Part shown: positions 10,537 through 19,619 of the stretch, piece after piece
How the letters are laid out: the number at the start of each line of letters is the position of its first letter
Position numbering within the stretch: position 1 is the first letter of the stretch
Source: Lacticaseibacillus paracasei subsp. paracasei
GTDB taxonomy: Bacteria; Bacillota; Bacilli; Lactobacillales; Lactobacillaceae
NCBI RefSeq assembly: GCF_000829035.1
Contig: NZ_AP012541.1
Location: forward strand, 1,302,001 to 1,366,000
Reading direction: 5' to 3'
DNA length: 64,000 nt
Notes under the pieces: model-generated
The model's database searches: none
Told to the model about the DNA's origin: nothing
Seen by the model: the letters and a program-made list of their open reading frames with translations, nothing else
Program-made: the position numbers and the translations under genes

Positions 10537-11535
10537 ATGAGTCCGTACACCCATCTTACCTTAAAAGACCGTGAATCGATACTGCTTGGTATCTCTACAG
10601 GCAAAACTCTTGATACCATCGCCAAAGAGATAGGTCGTTCCAAGAGTACAGTCAGCCGTGAAATTGCACGTAACGGCGGCTGGCGGAACTATTCGGCAGC
10701 CACCGCTCAGGACCGCTACCGGCGGGTTCGCTTGGCTAGCAGGCGTCCTCGGATCCTCGATCGACCGGGGACTCGTGACGCTGTCATTCGATATATCACG
10801 GTGCTACATTGGTCGCCTGAGCAGATTGCCGGTCGCTTGTCACTAGAAGGCAGTCCTATTCGCATCAGCTATTCGACTATCTACAGAGGTATCTACCTAG
10901 ATAATCTCGGTGTTCCATTGAAGAGCCATGGTGCTCGCGGGCTACCAAGGCTGCTTCGACACCGAGGCAAGACGCGCAAAATCAAAGGCACCATAAATGA
11001 ACGCCGGGGGCGCTTCAATGACGTGCCATCAATTCACGACCGACCCCGGTCGGCAGAAAATCGCAGCTGGTTTGGTCACTGGGAAGGCGATACAGTACGC
11101 GGTAAAACAGGACACTCTGCATTAGTAACATTAGTTGACCGTAAATCACGCTATCTGCTTTCGAAGCGAACGGCCAATGCAAAAGCTGACACTGTTAGAG
11201 ACGTCATGATTGAGCTGCTTGGTGCCTTACCAGCTAACCGAGTAAGAACAGTGACTCCTGACCGTGGAAGGGAGTTTGCCCGGTACAGGGAGCTGGCAGA
11301 ACGTCTGAATACAAAGGTCTTCTTTCCTGACCCACACGCGCCTCAACAACGAGGAACTAACGAAAACACCAACGGACTGATTAGAGAATACTTTCCCAAG
11401 AACACAGACCTAGACCTTCAGAGCGACCAGGAAATTGAGACTTACATTGAACAACTGAATAATCGACCACGCAAGGTCTTAGGCTGGAAGACGCCATCAG
11501 AAGTCTTCATGGGTAAAAAGTTGCACTTGAGTTGA
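10537..11535 (+). CDS. IS30 family transposase
   Basis: This DDE transposase (332 aa) catalyses movement of the surrounding element. The N-terminal helix-turn-helix typical of IS30 (LTLKDRESILLGISTGKTLDTIAKEIGRSKSTVSREI) binds the ends. The catalytic core has the first Asp in GHWEGDTVRGK, the second in TVTPDRGREFA and the Glu in QQRGTNENTNGLIREYFPK. Full length with no frameshift, so it may be active. SD AAGGAG precedes the ATG. The stop codon lies inside the right inverted repeat. Confidence 0.95.
   Translation: MSPYTHLTLKDRESILLGISTGKTLDTIAKEIGRSKSTVSREIARNGGWRNYSAATAQDRYRRVRLASRRPRILDRPGTRDAVIRYITVLHWSPEQIAGRLSLEGSPIRISYSTIYRGIYLDNLGVPLKSHGARGLPRLLRHRGKTRKIKGTINERRGRFNDVPSIHDRPRSAENRSWFGHWEGDTVRGKTGHSALVTLVDRKSRYLLSKRTANAKADTVRDVMIELLGALPANRVRTVTPDRGREFARYRELAERLNTKVFFPDPHAPQQRGTNENTNGLIREYFPKNTDLDLQSDQEIETYIEQLNNRPRKVLGWKTPSEVFMGKKLHLS
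11520..11534 (-). repeat. IS30 element right inverted repeat
   Basis: On the minus strand it reads CAACTCAAGTGCAAC, the partner of the left repeat at 10438. Confidence 0.75.
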
Positions 11536-11550
11536 CAATTCGTCGTCTTG

Positions 11551-11567
11551 ATCACAATAATTGTGAT
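11551..11567. promoter_or_regulatory. 17-bp perfect palindrome upstream of ftsW
   Basis: ATCACAAT-A-ATTGTGAT is a perfect dyad about 110 bases upstream of the ftsW promoter and 17 bases outside the IS end. It could be an operator or part of the original typA-ftsW spacer. No regulator is assigned. Confidence 0.35.
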
Positions 11568-11673
11568 TGTTAGACAAGGCTTAACTTGTCGACTGAGCGG
11601 TTGTTAAATCAGCATGTATTGGTGTAAATGACCGCCTGAAAAAACAGTTTTTAGTGATTACCGCAGAACACGG

Positions 11674-11702
11674 CTTGGAGCGTGAAGGCGATATGCTATA
11701 AT
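11674..11702 (+). promoter_or_regulatory. Promoter of ftsW-pyc
   Basis: CTTGGA, a 17-base spacer and TATAAT with an extended TGC, 35 bases before the ftsW start. The promoter is intact downstream of the IS insertion. Confidence 0.65.
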
Positions 11703-11736
11703 TAGTCCATTAATTGCTTGAAAGGCCGCGTTTTCA

Positions 11737-12909
11737 TTGATGAATAAATTACGGCACGTGGATTACTTCATATTAGTTCCGTACCTCGTTTTATGTGCGA
11801 TCGGTATTGTCATGGTGTACTCTGCCAGCGCTTATTGGGTTCAACGGCAATATGGCGTTGCCGAAACGAAATACTTGATTCAACAAGCACTGTTTGTCCT
11901 GCTCGGTATCGCGACTGTGTTTTTCTTTTATAATATGTCCTTGAAGGTGGTCCACAATCGTTGGGTTCTGTTGACTTTAATGACCGGACTAGTTGTGATG
12001 CTGATCTATCTCATTGTGCACGGCCGCGCCGTTAACGGAGCCGCTGCATGGATCACGATTGGCGGGTTTCGCTTACAGCCATCAGAATTTGCTAAAATGA
12101 TTTTGATTTTTTATCTGGCGCACATGCTGACATCGCGCGAGGATCGCTTTCAACAAGAGGACTTTCGGCTAAGGCAGATGTGGCAGCCATTGTTTGTCGC
12201 TGGTATGATCATGCTTCTGGTTTTTGTCGAACCGGATACCGGTGGATTTGCCATTCTTTTCTTGATTACATTGGTCGTGGTTATGTCCAGCGGGATACCG
12301 ATGCGTTACGGTTTTTTGTGGGTCTTGATGTTGATCGCGATCACAGCACTGGGCTACTACATCGTGTCGCATTATCATTTTCCCGGATTGGAGAAGAATT
12401 ACGGCTATCAACGATTAGTGGCCGCCATTCATCCGTTTGCTAAAGCGAATACGGTTGGCAATCAGGTTGTTAACTCCTTGTATGCGATCAATCACGGGGG
12501 GCTGTTTGGTGTTGGACTAGGCATGGGCAGCCAAAAGTTAGGCTATCTGCCTGAGCCTTATACTGACTTTATTTTGGCCGTGATTGCCGAGGAACTTGGC
12601 TTGGTTGGGACATTTGTCGTATTGAGTTTGCTGTTTTTCCTGATCATGCGTTTTTATCTGATCGGAATTCGTTCCAAGAACACCTATCACACGTTGATCG
12701 CGTACGGCATTGCCACGATGATGCTGGTGCAAACCGTTTTCAACGTTGGTGCTGTGACTGGGGTTTTGCCAGTTACCGGGGTGACGCTGCCGTTTATCAG
12801 TTACGGCGGTTCGAGTATGATCGTGCTGTCAATGGCGATCGGCATTATGTTAAATATCAGTTATCATAGTGAACGTACGCAACGAAAGGTAGAGAAGACG
12901 CATGCATAA
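11737..12909 (+). CDS. ftsW: Cell division peptidoglycan polymerase FtsW (SEDS family)
   Basis: This polytopic membrane protein (390 aa, about ten transmembrane segments) polymerises lipid II glycan at the septum together with a class B PBP. SEDS signatures are present: LQPSEFAKM (about residue 115), GGLFGVGLGMGSQKLGYLPEPYTDFILAVIAEELG (about 250-285) and the C-terminal GVLPVTGVTLPFISYGGSSM. Position immediately before pyc, as in Bacillus, favours FtsW over RodA; the families cannot be fully separated by eye. The start is TTG at 11737 or ATG at 11740 after GAAAGG. The last eight bases overlap pyc. Confidence 0.88.
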   Translation: MMNKLRHVDYFILVPYLVLCAIGIVMVYSASAYWVQRQYGVAETKYLIQQALFVLLGIATVFFFYNMSLKVVHNRWVLLTLMTGLVVMLIYLIVHGRAVNGAAAWITIGGFRLQPSEFAKMILIFYLAHMLTSREDRFQQEDFRLRQMWQPLFVAGMIMLLVFVEPDTGGFAILFLITLVVVMSSGIPMRYGFLWVLMLIAITALGYYIVSHYHFPGLEKNYGYQRLVAAIHPFAKANTVGNQVVNSLYAINHGGLFGVGLGMGSQKLGYLPEPYTDFILAVIAEELGLVGTFVVLSLLFFLIMRFYLIGIRSKNTYHTLIAYGIATMMLVQTVFNVGAVTGVLPVTGVTLPFISYGGSSMIVLSMAIGIMLNISYHSERTQRKVEKTHA

Positions 12910-15900
12910 AGTTTTAGTCGCTAATCGTGGCGAAATCGCCATTCGGATTTTTCGTGCCTGTGAAGAGCTTGGTCTTAAAACAGTCGGTATTTTTGCTAAA
13001 GAGGACGCTTTGTCAATTCATCGATTCAAAGCGCAGGAAAGTTATCAGGTCGGAGCAGGAAAAGCGCCTATCGCTGCCTATTTGGATATGGACGATATTA
13101 TCCGAATTGCCAAGCAAAGCGGCGCGGACGCGATTCACCCGGGCTATGGCCTGCTTTCAGAAAATGCTGAGTTTGCCCGGAAAGTTCGGGCAGCCGGCCT
13201 CATTTTTGTTGGCCCGCGTTCGGAATTACTCGATATTTTTGGCGATAAAGTTGCGGCCAAGGAAGCTGCTCACAAGGCAGGCTTGGCGACTATTCCCGGC
13301 ACGCCGGAACCAACGCGCGATTTTAGCGAAATTCAGGATTTCACAGCCACACACGGTTTTCCGGTGATGCTTAAAGCAGCATCAGGCGGCGGCGGGAAAG
13401 GCATGCGAATCGTTCACTCTGAAGCTGAACTTGAGGCCGTGTATCAAAATGCGGTGAATGAAGCGAAAGCTAGTTTTGGCGATGATCGGATGTACGTTGA
13501 AAAGTACATTGCCTCCGCCAAACATATCGAAGTTCAAGTTCTTGGCGATGAGCATGGCCATTTGTTGCACCTCTTCGAACGTGATTGTTCAGTACAGCGC
13601 CGCCAACAAAAAGTGGTTGAAATTGCCCCAGCTGTGGCATTGCCAACAGCCTTGCGGGCGCGAATTTGCCAAAGCGCTGTTGATTTAATGCAAGGTTTGC
13701 ACTATGAAAATGCCGGTACCGTTGAATTTTTGGTTGATGGCGATCAGTACTACTTCATTGAAGTTAATCCGCGGGTACAAGTGGAACACACGATCACCGA
13801 ACTGATTACCGATGTGGATATTGTGCAGTCACAGTTAAAGATTGCAGCAGGCGCCGATCTTTTTGCTGATTTGCATTTACCAAAGCAGGCAGATTTGCAT
13901 GAAAATGGCGCGGCGATCCAGTGCCGGATTACGACTGAGGATCCTGAAAACAATTTCATGCCAGACACAGGCACCATTAATACTTATCGGTCACCAGGCG
14001 GCTTCGGTATCCGCCTTGATGTTGGGAATGCCTATGCTGGGGCAGTTGTCAGTCCTTATTTCGACTCCTTATTAGTAAAGGCCAGCGTTCACGCACCGAA
14101 TTTCACCGCTGCCGTAGCCAAAATGCAACGCGCTTTACATGAATTTCAAATCACCGGCGTGAAAACCAATGTTGCTTTCCTTGAGCACTTATTAGCGACA
14201 GAAACTTTCCGGACAGGTGAAGCAGAAACCGCGTTTATTGATGCCCATCCAGAACTCTTGCAAGTCCAGGCAAAGCCCGACACGGCTTCGCGGTTACTGT
14301 GGTACATCAGTGATGTGACGGTTAATGGGTTCAAAGGTGTTGAACGACAGGCACAAAAATATTACCCTGAATTGCGCTATGATGTTCATTTTCCTGCTGC
14401 TAAGCCGCAAAAAGATTTAGTTGCCTTGCTGCATGCTGACGGTGCGCAAGGGGTTACTGATTGGATTAAGGCACAAAACCAGTTGCTGTTAACGGACACG
14501 ACTTTCCGTGATGCCCATCAAAGTCTTTTTGCTACCCGGATGCGCACTCGAGACATGTTGACGGTCGCACAGGATATGGGCAATGGCTTGCCAAATCTTT
14601 TTTCCATGGAAGTATGGGGCGGCGCGACGTTCGATGTCGCTTATCGGTTTTTGAACGAGGATCCGTGGACCCGTTTGAAAAAATTGCGGGCATCCTTGCC
14701 GCATACCTTGTTACAGATGTTATTCCGTGGCAGTAACGCGGTCGGCTATCAAAACTATCCGGACAATGTGATTAAAGCTTTCATTCAAAAAGCAGCTGAT
14801 GATGGCGTTGATGTTTTTCGAATTTTTGACAGTTTGAACTGGTTGCCACAGATGACGCTCAGTATTGATACCGTCAAACAAACAGGCAAGCTTGCTGAGG
14901 CGACGATGTGTTACACAGGCGACATTCTAAGCCATGCCCACCCTAAGTATCAGCTGGCTTATTATGTTGATCTGGCCAAACAATTAGTTGCAGCTGGTGC
15001 CGACATGCTTGCGATTAAAGACATGGCCGGCTTGTTGAAACCGCAAGCGGCGACAGAGTTAGTAACGGCGCTCAAAGATGCGGTCAGTGTGCCGATTCAT
15101 TTGCACACACATGACACCACTGGTAACGGTATCGCGACTTATGTAGCCGCTGCTAATGCTGGGGTCGATATCGTTGATGTGGCGCAAAGCAGTTTTTCCG
15201 GAACGACCAGTCAGCCTAGTCTAGAAAGTCTTTACTATGCATTAAGTGGCAATCAGCGACAGCCAGATGTTGCCATTGAAAAGGCGCAGAAGTTGAATCG
15301 CTATTTTCAGGCAATCAGACCTTACTATGCCGATTTTAGTAATGGTGTGACGGGTCCGCTAACGGATATTTATACAGTCCAGATGCCAGGTGGCCAGTAT
15401 AGTAACTTGCAGCAACAAGCGCGTAGCATGGGGATAACGGATTTTGAGGCCGTTAAAACGATGTATGCCCAGGTAAATACCTTATTTGGCGATATCATCA
15501 AAGTAACGCCATCCTCAAAGGTGGTGGGTGATATGGCGTTGTTCATGCTGCAAAATCACTTGACACCCGATGAAGTGTTGGCGCATGGTGAGCAATATGA
15601 TTTTCCGGCCTCGGTCGTGGCATTCTTTAAAGGCGATCTCGGGCAGCCGGTTGGTGGTTTTCCGAAAGCGCTCCAAGCAAAAATTCTGAAAGGGCAAAAA
15701 CCGTTGACGGTACGTCCAGGGCAATTGGCGAAGCCGGCTGACCTGAAGGCTGTTCGCGCGGCGTTAGTACAAGCCGGGATGAATGAACCCAGCACAGAAG
15801 ACGTTTTGAGTGCAATTCTGTATCCGGATGTCTTTAATGCATACGCCCGCAAGCAACGGCAGATTGGACCGGTGACGAAGTTGGATTCGCCATCGTATTT

Positions 15901-16339
15901 CCAAGGAATGCGGATAGGCGAAACCGTGTCTGTGCCGATTAAAGCAGGTAAGACAATGATTATCCAGCTCAACGCGATCGGCGAGGCGGATGCAAGTGGT
16001 ATGAAGACGCTGTACTTTACTGTTGATGGTCAAAAGCAGGAAGTTCAAATCCGCGATGCGCATCAGAAGAGCGCGGGGTTGCGGCATCAGTTGGCGGAAC
16101 CGACTGATCGTAATCAAATTGGTGCACCGATGGCAGGGAAAATTGTTTCAGTTGCCGTTAAGTCCGGTCAAGAAGTGGCACAAGGGGATGCCTTGTTTGT
16201 CATTGAAGCCATGAAGATGGAGACGACGGTTCATGCACCATTTGCAGGTACCGTCACTCATCTTTACGTGGAGGCAGGCGCCTTAATTAAGAGTCAGGAA
16301 CTGCTGGCCAAGCTTCAACCCGGTGTGACCAAGCAGTGA
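12902..16339 (+). CDS. pyc: Pyruvate carboxylase
   Basis: This biotin enzyme (1145 aa) carboxylates pyruvate to oxaloacetate using ATP and bicarbonate, feeding aspartate and C4 acids. The biotin carboxylase domain (about 1-450) shows KAASGGGGKGMR and EVNPRVQVEHT. The carboxyltransferase domain (about 525-800) shows LLTDTTFRDAHQSL and IKDMAGLLKPQAA. The PYC/allosteric region follows, and the C-terminal biotinyl domain carries EAMKMET, where the Lys is biotinylated. The length is full for the single-chain form. The ATG overlaps the ftsW stop by eight bases, so the two are probably translationally coupled. Confidence 0.98.
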   Translation: MHKVLVANRGEIAIRIFRACEELGLKTVGIFAKEDALSIHRFKAQESYQVGAGKAPIAAYLDMDDIIRIAKQSGADAIHPGYGLLSENAEFARKVRAAGLIFVGPRSELLDIFGDKVAAKEAAHKAGLATIPGTPEPTRDFSEIQDFTATHGFPVMLKAASGGGGKGMRIVHSEAELEAVYQNAVNEAKASFGDDRMYVEKYIASAKHIEVQVLGDEHGHLLHLFERDCSVQRRQQKVVEIAPAVALPTALRARICQSAVDLMQGLHYENAGTVEFLVDGDQYYFIEVNPRVQVEHTITELITDVDIVQSQLKIAAGADLFADLHLPKQADLHENGAAIQCRITTEDPENNFMPDTGTINTYRSPGGFGIRLDVGNAYAGAVVSPYFDSLLVKASVHAPNFTAAVAKMQRALHEFQITGVKTNVAFLEHLLATETFRTGEAETAFIDAHPELLQVQAKPDTASRLLWYISDVTVNGFKGVERQAQKYYPELRYDVHFPAAKPQKDLVALLHADGAQGVTDWIKAQNQLLLTDTTFRDAHQSLFATRMRTRDMLTVAQDMGNGLPNLFSMEVWGGATFDVAYRFLNEDPWTRLKKLRASLPHTLLQMLFRGSNAVGYQNYPDNVIKAFIQKAADDGVDVFRIFDSLNWLPQMTLSIDTVKQTGKLAEATMCYTGDILSHAHPKYQLAYYVDLAKQLVAAGADMLAIKDMAGLLKPQAATELVTALKDAVSVPIHLHTHDTTGNGIATYVAAANAGVDIVDVAQSSFSGTTSQPSLESLYYALSGNQRQPDVAIEKAQKLNRYFQAIRPYYADFSNGVTGPLTDIYTVQMPGGQYSNLQQQARSMGITDFEAVKTMYAQVNTLFGDIIKVTPSSKVVGDMALFMLQNHLTPDEVLAHGEQYDFPASVVAFFKGDLGQPVGGFPKALQAKILKGQKPLTVRPGQLAKPADLKAVRAALVQAGMNEPSTEDVLSAILYPDVFNAYARKQRQIGPVTKLDSPSYFQGMRIGETVSVPIKAGKTMIIQLNAIGEADASGMKTLYFTVDGQKQEVQIRDAHQKSAGLRHQLAEPTDRNQIGAPMAGKIVSVAVKSGQEVAQGDALFVIEAMKMETTVHAPFAGTVTHLYVEAGALIKSQELLAKLQPGVTKQ

Positions 16340-16356
16340 GTTTGGAAGGTGAAAAA

Positions 16357-16713
16357 ATGTTTGCTATCAAACAGCGGCAAGGACTTGTCGTTTGGGTGTA
16401 TTCCCTCAAACAATTAAAAACGCTGCGTCGATATGGCACGATTATGTATGTCTCGCGCCGCATGAAGTATGTTTATCTTTATTTGGATCAAGACGAGTTG
16501 GCTCAGACAAGCGCCAAACTCAGTAAATTACGATTTGTCAAACGTGTTGAACCCTCCCATCGGCCAGAATTGGCGACTGAATTCGGTAGCAACATCGGCC
16601 AATTTAAGCCGACTGAAGAGGATCTTGAGGTGAAAGCCAAGCCAAAACGTCGCTTGCGCCCAAGTTCGGCTGGCGATGAGACATCAGTAGGTGATAACGA
16701 TGCGCGTCATTAG
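16357..16713 (+). CDS. ylbG: YlbG family protein (UPF0298)
   Basis: A cytosolic protein of 118 residues from ATG 16357, chosen because GGAAGGTG lies six bases upstream. An in-frame GTG at 16336 overlaps the pyc stop but has no ribosome site. The conserved YlbG part is residues 1-85 (RQGLVVWVYSLKQLKTLRRYGTIMYVSRRMKYVYLY...), followed by a charged, low-complexity tail. The biochemical function is unknown. The ylbG-rsmD-coaD-PDZ protease order is conserved in Firmicutes, and this gene overlaps rsmD by 14 bases. Confidence 0.9.
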   Translation: MFAIKQRQGLVVWVYSLKQLKTLRRYGTIMYVSRRMKYVYLYLDQDELAQTSAKLSKLRFVKRVEPSHRPELATEFGSNIGQFKPTEEDLEVKAKPKRRLRPSSAGDETSVGDNDARH

Positions 16714-17266
16714 TGGAACATTTCGGGGATTGCGGCTGACGGCAGTGGCAGGTAACCAAACCCGGCCAACTGCAGATAAAGTCAAGGAATCCATGTTTAA
16801 CATGCTGGGACCGTACTTTGACGGCGGACAGGCACTCGACTTATATGCTGGCACCGGTGCGTTGGGCATTGAAGCAGTCTCGCGTGGTATGGCTCACGCG
16901 ACGTTGGTTGATCGGCAGTACGCCGCAATCAAAACGATCAAAACCAATCTTGCACTAACCAAACAGCCTGAGCACTTCACCGTTTTGAAGCAGCCGGTCA
17001 ATAAGGCTATCCGCCAGTTTGCGGAAGCTGGCCAACAGTTTGACTTAATCATGATGGATCCACCCTATGCGCAACAGCAAGTATTGGCACAACTTGCGGC
17101 GTTTATCAGGACTAATTTGCTGCGGCCAGGCGCACGTGTTTTAGTTGAAACCGGTATGGATGTGACTTATCCTGATGAGATCCCCGGCTACATCAAGCTA
17201 CGGCGCCAAACCTATGGGGTGGCGCAGGTCTTAATTTTAGAGCGAAGCGAGGAAAACAATGACTAA
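16700..17266 (+). CDS. rsmD: 16S rRNA (guanine966-N2)-methyltransferase RsmD
   Basis: This SAM-dependent methyltransferase (188 aa from ATG 16700) modifies G966 of 16S rRNA. Motifs: MRVISGTFRGLRL at the N-terminus, PTADKVKESMFNML, the SAM-binding LDLYAGTGALGIEA and the catalytic DLIMMDPPY. The start overlaps the end of ylbG; a GTG at 16691 is a less likely alternative because family members begin MRVISG. The stop overlaps coaD by eight bases. It is part of the ylbG-rsmD-coaD cluster. Confidence 0.95.
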   Translation: MRVISGTFRGLRLTAVAGNQTRPTADKVKESMFNMLGPYFDGGQALDLYAGTGALGIEAVSRGMAHATLVDRQYAAIKTIKTNLALTKQPEHFTVLKQPVNKAIRQFAEAGQQFDLIMMDPPYAQQQVLAQLAAFIRTNLLRPGARVLVETGMDVTYPDEIPGYIKLRRQTYGVAQVLILERSEENND

Positions 17267-17762
17267 AAAAATTGCAGTGTTTCCCGGTAGTTTTGATCCT
17301 TTCACGAACGGTCATCTTGATACCGTCAAAAGAGCTAGTCGGTTGTTTGATGAAGTGGTTGTAGCAGCCATGACCAACACGAGCAAAAAGCCGCTTTTTT
17401 CCAGTGAAGAGAAATTGGCGCTGATCAGTGAAAGCACCGCTGGGCTACCAAATGTTAAAGCCATGGCAGCGCCTAAACGATTAACAGTTGAATTTGCCCG
17501 GTCAATCGGTGCCCAGTTTATGATTCGTGGTATCCGCAATGTCGCGGACTTTGGTTACGAGGCTGATATTGCGACGGTGAATCATGATCTCGATCCTGAA
17601 ATCGAAACAGTTTTCTTGCTGGCAGACAAGCAATATGATGCCTTATCCAGTACCATCATCAAAGAGGTCGCGGCCTTTGGCGGTGACGTTCATCGTTTTG
17701 TGCCTGCGCCTGTCGAAGCAGCTTTGTATGCGAAACTAGGTGACGCTCATCAAACCAAGTAA
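17259..17762 (+). CDS. coaD: Phosphopantetheine adenylyltransferase
   Basis: The enzyme (167 aa) transfers AMP to 4'-phosphopantetheine, the penultimate step of coenzyme A synthesis. The nucleotidyltransferase signature is FPGSFDPFTNGHLD (the T/HxGH motif), with RGIRNVADFGYE and the C-terminal SSTIIKEVAAFGGDV. Normal length. SD GAGGAAAAC lies within rsmD. It shares the substrate pool (CoA) with the PDH complex encoded at the start of the window, but the two operons are separate. Confidence 0.96.
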   Translation: MTKKIAVFPGSFDPFTNGHLDTVKRASRLFDEVVVAAMTNTSKKPLFSSEEKLALISESTAGLPNVKAMAAPKRLTVEFARSIGAQFMIRGIRNVADFGYEADIATVNHDLDPEIETVFLLADKQYDALSSTIIKEVAAFGGDVHRFVPAPVEAALYAKLGDAHQTK

Positions 17763-18822
17763 TCAGAAACGTCGGCGCTGGCGTTGGCTTATCGGACTGT
17801 TAATAGCAGTCGTTTTGTTGGCTGTCTTCTTTTTGATCCCAACCAATTATTATCTAGAAGTGCCCGGTTCAGCGGAATCTTTGAAGCCGTACGTTAAAGT
17901 CAGTGGCAATAAAGATGATGCCAAGGGTGCCTATATGTTGACGACAGTGGGTGTCGTAGGGCCAGCATCTCCGGCATTACTTCTGCTCAGTAAGGTGCAA
18001 GCGCACACCGATATTGTGTCGAAACAGGATCTGATGGGCAATGATAGTAGCGCTGAGTATGATCAGCTGCAAGCCTACTATATGAAAAGTGCCGCTAATA
18101 ACGCGGTTGCGGCAGCATTCAAAGCGGCCAAAATGCCAGTGAAAACGGAACATTTGGGTATTTATGTCATGTCCGTGCTGCCGCAGTCGCCATTCAAAGG
18201 TAAGCTGGCGTTAGGAGACACGATTACCGAATTGAATGGCCAGCACTATACAACCGCTGATGCCTATGTCAATGCGATCAAATCTAAAAAGGTCGGATCA
18301 AGTCTGACACTGACATACCAGCACAAGGGAAAGACCAAACAAGCAACTGGCAAGCTGATGCGGCTACCGCAAACAAAACGGGCGGGTATTGGTATCACAC
18401 TGACGGAGAACACAGCGGTCACAAGTGAACCGAAAGTGACTATTGATGCCGGTAACATCGGCGGACCGAGTGCCGGTACGATGTTTGCCTTACAGATTTA
18501 CACGCAAATTACACACCAGAATCTGCGGCGGGGAGCAGTGATTGCCGGTACCGGGACGATCGATAGCGATGGTAATGTGGGGCAAATTGGCGGGATTGAT
18601 AAGAAGGTGGTTGCTGCCGATGCCAAAGGCGCAAAACTCTTTTTTGCCCCCAATCAGCCAGCTACAAAAAAGCTAAAACATTATGATCCCAATTACGTCA
18701 ACAATTACGCTGAAGCCGTCGAAACAGCGAAGCAGATTAAGACCAAGATGAAGATTGTCCCGGTCAAAACATTGCAAGATGTCATCCGTTACATGGAAAC
18801 TTATGCAAAATCGGCATCATAA
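17740..18822 (+). CDS. PDZ and Lon-type (S16) serine protease, SepM/YlbL family
   Basis: This membrane-anchored protease (360 aa) has a short basic N-terminus, one transmembrane segment (about residues 16-33), a PDZ domain (about 130-210; YVMSVLPQSPFKGKLALGDTI) and a C-terminal Lon-like protease domain. The catalytic Ser is in GGPSAGTMFAL and the Lys in GGIDKKVVAADAKGA. The active site faces outside the cell. In streptococci the relative SepM trims a competence peptide; the role here is unknown. The GTG start at 17740 overlaps coaD by 23 bases and lacks a strong SD, so a slightly different start is possible. Confidence 0.9.
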   Translation: MTLIKPSNQKRRRWRWLIGLLIAVVLLAVFFLIPTNYYLEVPGSAESLKPYVKVSGNKDDAKGAYMLTTVGVVGPASPALLLLSKVQAHTDIVSKQDLMGNDSSAEYDQLQAYYMKSAANNAVAAAFKAAKMPVKTEHLGIYVMSVLPQSPFKGKLALGDTITELNGQHYTTADAYVNAIKSKKVGSSLTLTYQHKGKTKQATGKLMRLPQTKRAGIGITLTENTAVTSEPKVTIDAGNIGGPSAGTMFALQIYTQITHQNLRRGAVIAGTGTIDSDGNVGQIGGIDKKVVAADAKGAKLFFAPNQPATKKLKHYDPNYVNNYAEAVETAKQIKTKMKIVPVKTLQDVIRYMETYAKSAS

Positions 18823-18869
18823 GCGCTTGCCAGTTGATCGAACATTGGCATGAAGAGATGGTGATGATG

Positions 18870-18900
18870 AAGAACTGCCAACCAAGGCAGTTCTTTTTTT
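18870..18900 (+). terminator. Rho-independent terminator after the SepM-like gene
   Basis: AAGAACTGCC and GGCAGTTCTT form a perfect ten-base stem with a six-base loop, followed by a run of T. Confidence 0.92.
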
Positions 18901-18935
18901 CTTGGCCTGCGTAATGTGTTGGTGAGGTGAGAGAG

Positions 18936-19619
18936 ATGACGACACTTATGTTTTGGTTGAAAACTTATTGGTATGTACCACTGGTGGTGCTTGTCGGCGG
19001 GTTCTTTTTCTGGCAGCAAACTAAGGCAGCACCAGCACAATCCCAGCTGGCCGTTAGTGTTCACACCACTCGCAGTCATGCATCTAATGTTCATGGTCAG
19101 TCGACCTCTATAGCGTCCAGCAGGCAAACAAGAAGCAGTACCAGCCGACCAACCCGCGGATTTGTGCATATCAAAGGAGCAGTCCAAAAGCCGGGGTTAT
19201 ATCCGGTTCGTGCTGATACGCGTTGGGATGCGGTGGTTAAAGCCGCTGGTGGGCTCACAGACAAAGCTGATATCAGTCAGGTGAATTTAGCCAAGCTAGC
19301 GGTGGATCAAGAAAGTCTTCAGATTCCAGAGAAAGGTGGCGCTGTTGCCACCGCGCCAGCTTCAGTGACTGCCAGCACTGGCGGCACTGCTGGCCAAACA
19401 AATGCGACTGCTGGTAGTCGTGCAGTTGTGAATCTAAACACAGCTGATGTTAGCCAACTCCAGACAATCAGCGGCATCGGTCCGAAAAAAGCCGCTGACA
19501 TTATCAGTTATCGCGATAGTCATGGTGGATTTAAGGATGTGGCCGAATTAAAAGAGGTTCACGGCATTGGCGATAAAACGTTTGAGACTTTAGCACCTCA
19601 GCTAACGGTTGGCCCATGA
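18936..19619 (+). CDS. comEA: Competence protein ComEA (DNA receptor)
   Basis: A membrane-anchored double-strand DNA-binding protein (227 aa from ATG 18936) of the DNA-uptake machine. It has one N-terminal transmembrane segment (about residues 10-27), a Ser/Thr/Arg-rich linker, an SLBB domain (about 75-130; GFVHIKGAVQKPGLYPV...) and a C-terminal helix-hairpin-helix pair (VNLNTADVSQLQTISGIGPKKAADIISYR... VHGIGDKTFETL). A GTG nine bases upstream is in frame, but GGTGAGAG fits the ATG. The stop overlaps the comEC ATG. The gene is intact although natural transformation is not generally known in this group. Confidence 0.94.
   Translation: MTTLMFWLKTYWYVPLVVLVGGFFFWQQTKAAPAQSQLAVSVHTTRSHASNVHGQSTSIASSRQTRSSTSRPTRGFVHIKGAVQKPGLYPVRADTRWDAVVKAAGGLTDKADISQVNLAKLAVDQESLQIPEKGGAVATAPASVTASTGGTAGQTNATAGSRAVVNLNTADVSQLQTISGIGPKKAADIISYRDSHGGFKDVAELKEVHGIGDKTFETLAPQLTVGP

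Larger units (their letters stand above)
10438..11534 (+). mobile_element. IS30-family insertion sequence
   Basis: This element of about 1.1 kb carries one transposase gene and is bounded by imperfect 15-bp inverted repeats. The left end at 10438-10452 reads CAATTCAAGTGCAAC. The right end at 11520-11534 is its reverse complement with one mismatch. It sits in the intergenic space between typA and ftsW and interrupts no gene. I could not identify an unambiguous 2-3 bp target duplication, so the exact ends could shift by a few bases. The right repeat overlaps the transposase stop codon. Confidence 0.85.

Noticed and set aside
11536..11736. Loss of ftsW expression through the IS insertion
   Set aside because: A good promoter (11674-11702) lies downstream of the IS, so ftsW-pyc is still transcribed.
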